Origin: Lepisosteus oculatus
Lineage: Eukaryota; Chordata; Actinopteri; Semionotiformes; Lepisosteidae
DNA: 64,000 nt
NCBI RefSeq assembly: GCF_040954835.1
Contig: NC_090699.1
Coordinates: forward strand, 14,873,817 to 14,937,816
Direction of reading: 5' to 3'
The notes below the pieces were generated by a model. The model saw nothing but the letters and a program-made list of their open reading frames with translations. It had not been told where the DNA came from and made no database searches. Of this stretch, positions 60,231 through 64,000 are shown one piece after another. Made by a program: the position numbers and the translations under genes. Positions within the stretch are counted from its first letter, which is position 1; each line of letters opens with the position of its first letter.

Positions 60231-60466
60231 TGTAACGCTTACGGCCGACAGGCGCTGTGTAAGAGCCGGCGTACCAGAGCGGGTGACGTCACCGCCCTTC
60301 CCTGTGATAGCAGGACCACAGCTACTGGGCTGTAGAGAGATCTCTCTTTGGCTCACGGGGCTAGGTCGCTGCAGAGAGACGCGGAAGTCCCGGGTTCGAG
60401 CCCCGGAGGGTGCAGGGGCCGACCAGATGCGGCAAGGGCGCCCGCCCGAGCCCCCGTTGCGTTACA
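60231..60466. mobile_element. Small LTR-like insertion, 236 bp, with 4-bp target duplication
   Basis: Starts TGTAACGC and ends GCGTTACA, flanked by CATA on both sides (60227-60230 and 60467-60470). Inside is a tRNA-like segment with GGGTTCGAGCCCCGG as box B and TGGCTCACGGGGCTAGG as a possible box A. TG/CA ends and a 4-bp duplication suggest a solo LTR or a terminal-repeat-like small element. It lies inside the decayed retroelement and is therefore younger. Confidence 0.78.
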
Positions 60467-60491
60467 CATATAATGCGCAAGGACTTGTTGC

Positions 60492-61140
60492 GTGTCAGTG
60501 AAGATAAAAACTCGCTTAGACAGGAACTGGATGCAACGCAGGCGTTCCTCACCGCCAAGCGGTCTGGAGGGCTCGGTTAGCCGGGTGTTAAGGGTTCCGC
60601 CTGAGAGAGAGCTCTCCCGGCCGGGATCTGTAAACGGGACAGTGTGGGGTAGAGAGCTGAGTCAATTAAGGTGTCGTACTCCCAACCACGATCTCCGCCA
60701 TCTCTCCATCAGCAGAGAAGCTGGGAAAATAAACCTCCACTCGCTGAGACGGCTAGCGAAGGACATAGAGAGACTTGACCCCGCAGTGTCAGAGAATAAT
60801 ATCGCGAGTTATATTCAGGACCTCAGGTATACCCTGCAGTACCTGCCAAACGCCACAGAACAGGAGAAAGTGTTTCTGGTCAGGAAAACTACCAGCAGAG
60901 CTGTACATGAGAGGATGGCTAGGCAGATGAAGAAAACAGTGCGTTTATTGACCCGTATGCCGCGATTGCCGCCGCCCTTAACATTAAGCACGAGAGAGCC
61001 GAGTCCCCTCGCGAATATTACGAGAGACTTACAGTAGACAAACTTATTTTGCAGGGCGAAATGATGAGGGTTGTGAAGAGAACGCAAATTTCAAGGGTTT
61101 ATTCATTGCCAATCTCCACCCATCAGTCAGAAAGATGATC
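60492..61140 (+). pseudogene. Decayed gag-like region of an LTR retroelement
   Basis: A 181-codon open frame has a capsid-like helical part (residues about 85-155, LRRLAKDIERLDP to HERMARQ). Near 60955 the meaningful frame shifts: the neighbouring frame continues with [11 protein letters not shown], a segment often seen in retroviral capsids. The region lies 0.7 kb downstream of the primer-binding site and after the 236-bp insertion. It is a broken gene of an endogenous element, described only; which retrovirus or retrotransposon group it belongs to is not decided. Confidence 0.55.
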
Positions 61141-61593
61141 TTAATGCATACAGATGCACAGACCATGAACATGACTGATATTAGGAGATTAGCGCAGAAA
61201 GCCTGGGAGTATGATGTCCAAAGTCGCTCTGAGCAAAAAGCTGTTAAAGCGACTGTATTCGCCGTCAGAGCCAGCAGGGTTCAACTCCCTCCTGCTTGAA
61301 GGAGCACCTGAGCCAGCTTAGCCCTGGCACAAAGCAGGCACACAGGACCGCACACAGCGTCCTAAACGCCATGAGAACACTGGGGGAGAGGAAGAGCTAG
61401 AGAAAGGCTGAGCATAAGGAGTCAATAGCCGCCTGACCAGGCTTGAACAGGCTTTATTTGGACAGGGACAACACTCCCCAAGGCTGCCGGAAACGTGAAT
61501 GAGCTAGAACTCTCCACCTCAGGAGTGCGGGCCAAACCCCTCTCCACTGGAGGAGGTGGAGACCTGCCCCTCTCCCTCCCTCAGTCTATCTGA

Positions 61594-62766
61594 TTGAGCA
61601 GAAGGGATCCTGCCTGGATGAGGTCAGCCACTCTCAAGCGAGTGCTGACTCCACCCCTGAAGTCAGAGAGCAGGCAGGCTCCAGAACATTTTCTGGAGAA
61701 GTTAAATCAGAGAGGAAAAGCTAGAGGCTTTTACCTCAAGGTTGCTATGGGAGATGTCTTACCCAGTGAGACACTGATTGACACTGAGGTTGAAAGGTGT
61801 TTGATGTCATCAGGTTTATACAGCAAGGTCAAACGGGTAGAAAAAGAAAAGGTCATGCGACTCAGAGAGGAACCATTGGTGGATCACCAGCAAGGTAAAT
61901 TGTGGGATCAGGTCAAGGCTCCTAAGCCTTTTGTACAGAAGGAAAGAGGGGCCAAGAGGCAGACTGTGCTCACACAGTGTCCACCGAACACAGAAGCCCA
62001 TGCAGGGATTCCTTCTGTTCCCTCTGGACAAGAAATAAAAATATTTTCTTGTTCCCCGGATATACAGGGTAGTCCTGCCCTGGCCGAGGTCCCAACAGCC
62101 TCCCTGCCACAGGAGTGGTGCTCCAAGCAGCCGCAGCGCTTGAAAGCACACACCTTTTACATCCCTAAAGAGGAGCTGATCTCCCCACCTAGCGATGAAA
62201 AGGAGCTTTCCCTGTGCACCCTGGCACCCAAGAGGGGTCAGGACCACCACCCCACAGTGGTGGAAGGGATCCAGATGGCAGGAAAGCAGGTTGGTGACGT
62301 AGCCCTCACCCTTAGCTCTGAGAAATCCTCTATTAGTGAGGATCTGCTTGAGCAGCAGTCACAGAGCCACCTCCAGGTGCCCCTGGTGCAACATTCACAG
62401 GTTAGACAGAGAGCCCAGCTGGACACTGGGACTACTGCGCTGTGGACACACCTGATCCCAGATGCCGATCCCCTCTGCTGTGACCCAAGGAACCTGCAGT
62501 CAGGTAACATAATTTCTCAGAACTACCAGGTAGTGAGTGAGATGGACCTGATTGTTCCTGCCCCGACGGCAGGGTTTCCAACACACCCAGTCCCCAGGAA
62601 GGGACAGAGAATGAAAGACGAGCAGGTTTTCTTCCAGCCACCAGCTCAGTCTGTCAGTCTGAGTCTGACCAACAGTGGTTCACCCAGACTGGAGCTGGAT
62701 GGTCAAGTCACCTGCCTGCCAGTGCAGAACATGGCAAAGGGGGGTGTCAGAATCCCCGCTTGGTGA
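61594..62766 (+). pseudogene. Protease-like remnant and linker of the retroelement
   Basis: A 390-codon open frame. Residues about 45-85 (FYLKVAMGDVLPSETLIDTE, then CLMSSGLYSKV) resemble a retroviral aspartic protease, but the catalytic D-T-G reads D-T-E, so it would be inactive. The remaining about 300 residues are Pro/Gln/Ser-rich and match nothing I recognise. Reverse transcriptase and integrase motifs are absent between here and the next remnant, so pol has been lost. Confidence 0.4.
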
Positions 62767-63860
62767 GTGATAGCGAGTTCAAAGACCGTGAACTAGCTAT
62801 CCCAGTGCCGGGGCAGCTCCCTGAACCCCTAGCGAGGGAAGGAGGGAGCGAGCAGGTGCACTACACCCACCCCCAGCGAACGATTACAAACATGCCGATA
62901 GAGGGATTCCTCAATCAGGAGGTGGGCAGGGTGGACCTGAACAGTGAGAATGGGGTAACAATCCCAGATCACTCAGGTGCTCCAGATGACCACTCAGCCG
63001 AGGGTCAGGCATGCTCCACCGCTGCGCTACCCCCATTGGGGTTCCTAGAGCACAGGCATGAACAGATCGGAAAAGCAGATGCCCTGGAAGTGGAGGAGCA
63101 GCATCACCAGCTGCGTTAGATCTCCCCAGATTTCCAGGATGTTGTTGCCCAGGATGCCACATGGCATACTGAGAAAGAAACCATGTACATGTTCCGCCAG
63201 CTTAGAAAGGTGACAGTCAGTCAGGAGATAACTAGGATCAGCCACCCTAAAAGACTTTTGGGAGGACTGATTGCTGCCGCCACTGTTGTGCGTTTGCTAT
63301 TTTTGGTAGGTTTGTGTGCTACTGGCACTCTCACCCTGACTGCCCCAAGAAGGCAGTTGTCAGAGATGCCTGAAGGTAGTGACAGGCTGTATCAACAGCA
63401 GCAAAAGCTGGAAAGCCTAGGGAAAACCCTACAGGCGACTTTCTATGCAACAGGGTTAAATCTTATTCCCCACCCAGTGGGCATGATTGTCGGTGTTATA
63501 CAATGGGTTTACGCTTGTGTGCAACAGGCCAGAATGTTGACGCAAGACCTGTTAAGGGAGCTTTGCGCCACCGTAGCCAGTGTAGCCATGGCACAATTCC
63601 CAACCCACTTGATTCCACTCTTCTCAGTAGAGGAGCCTGTGATGTTAACCACCCCATCGCTCGTAGCTCACCCAGAAGGCCATCCAAGATTGAATTCGGT
63701 TCCAAATCTTGAGATGGGTATGGCTACCAAAGCTATCCATTGGCTTTGTCTTAATGATCCACCAATGAAGGGTGTAAAGCTACCAACGAGCAGAGGGAGG
63801 TTAATGAACCCCATGAACAGCAGGTGGGAAGTAAATGGCTGGTCAGCACACCACAGTTAA
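62760..63860 (+). pseudogene. Possible env-like remnant of the retroelement
   Basis: Two frames (62760-63119, then 63183-63860) are separated by a stop. In the second, residues about 20-45 (KRLLGGLIAAATVVRLLFLV) are a hydrophobic, fusion-peptide- or membrane-like stretch following a basic pair, then a Gln-rich heptad-like helix (LYQQQQKLESLGKTLQ). This order suggests the transmembrane subunit of an envelope protein, degraded. It could instead be unrelated. Call is by shape only. Confidence 0.3.
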
Positions 63861-63869
63861 CTGTCACTA

Positions 63870-63992
63870 TGACTTGTGACAGGCATGATACACCTGAAAA
63901 AGGCTCCACGGCCGAAACGTTGTGTTCTCTTTCTTCTTTTTTTCAGCATGGAATAAACCTATTACGTGTTCCTTTGCAGCCTGCGCATGCTG
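63870..63992 (+). mobile_element. Penelope-like element terminal fragment
   Basis: CACCTGAAAAAGGCTCCACG, GGCCGAAACGTTGTGTTCTC, then CAGCATGGAATAAACCTATTA and CCTTTGCAGCCTGCGCATGC: the same non-coding end as the minus-strand Penelope-like copy (50086-50190), here on the plus strand and running to the window edge. Confidence 0.72.
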
Positions 63993-64000
63993 ACGCAACT

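Overview
The window is vertebrate genomic DNA, most likely from a ray-finned fish. The evidence is spliced genes with GT-AG introns, a typical vertebrate tRNA-Met gene, fish-type SINE, LINE, Tc1, Penelope and LTR elements, and a fish-style PYD plus PRY/SPRY gene. I cannot name the species. The repeat complement would fit a gar- or bowfin-like lineage, but that is an impression, not a measurement.

Bases 1 to 37,839 are one plus-strand gene for a giant membrane-tethered mucin that runs off the left edge. A single exon of at least 18.7 kb (2-18,708) encodes about 6,235 residues. They are mostly Thr/Pro/Ala 40-residue repeats, then six 59-residue Ser/Pro-rich repeats. The exon splices in phase to nine modules (19,241-36,180) built from SEA-like domains. 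The first seven modules are nearly identical, with a 1,653-bp genomic period, five exons and 181 residues each. Modules 8 and 9 are older and divergent. A Thr-rich stalk, one transmembrane helix (37,017-37,201) and a Cys- then Arg-rich cytoplasmic tail (37,744-37,839) follow. The exon phases close exactly, giving at least 7,909 residues. The architecture (giant O-glycosylated region, tandem SEA modules of five exons, transmembrane segment, short tail) is that of MUC16. Orthology is not established.

Bases 37,840 to 53,700 are gene-poor and full of transposable elements: tRNA-derived SINEs (one expanded into a minisatellite), LINE 3' ends, a tRNA-Met gene, two solo LTRs of one family in opposite orientation with clear target duplications, a hAT-type end, a Penelope-like fragment with a GIY-YIG domain, and a broken Tc1 transposon.

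Bases 53,720 to 57,718 hold a four-exon gene for a 240-residue protein with a pyrin (PYD) domain and a shortened PRY/SPRY (B30.2) domain, an innate-immunity type of architecture. Its flanking and intronic sequences have diverged copies near 47.9-49.0 kb and 52.1-52.35 kb, so the locus was segmentally duplicated.

Bases 59,380 to 64,000 hold a decayed LTR retroelement: a tRNA-Met-type primer-binding site inside a large hairpin, a frameshifted gag-like region, a protease-like remnant and an env-like remnant. A small complete LTR-like insertion sits inside it, and a second Penelope-like end lies at the right edge.
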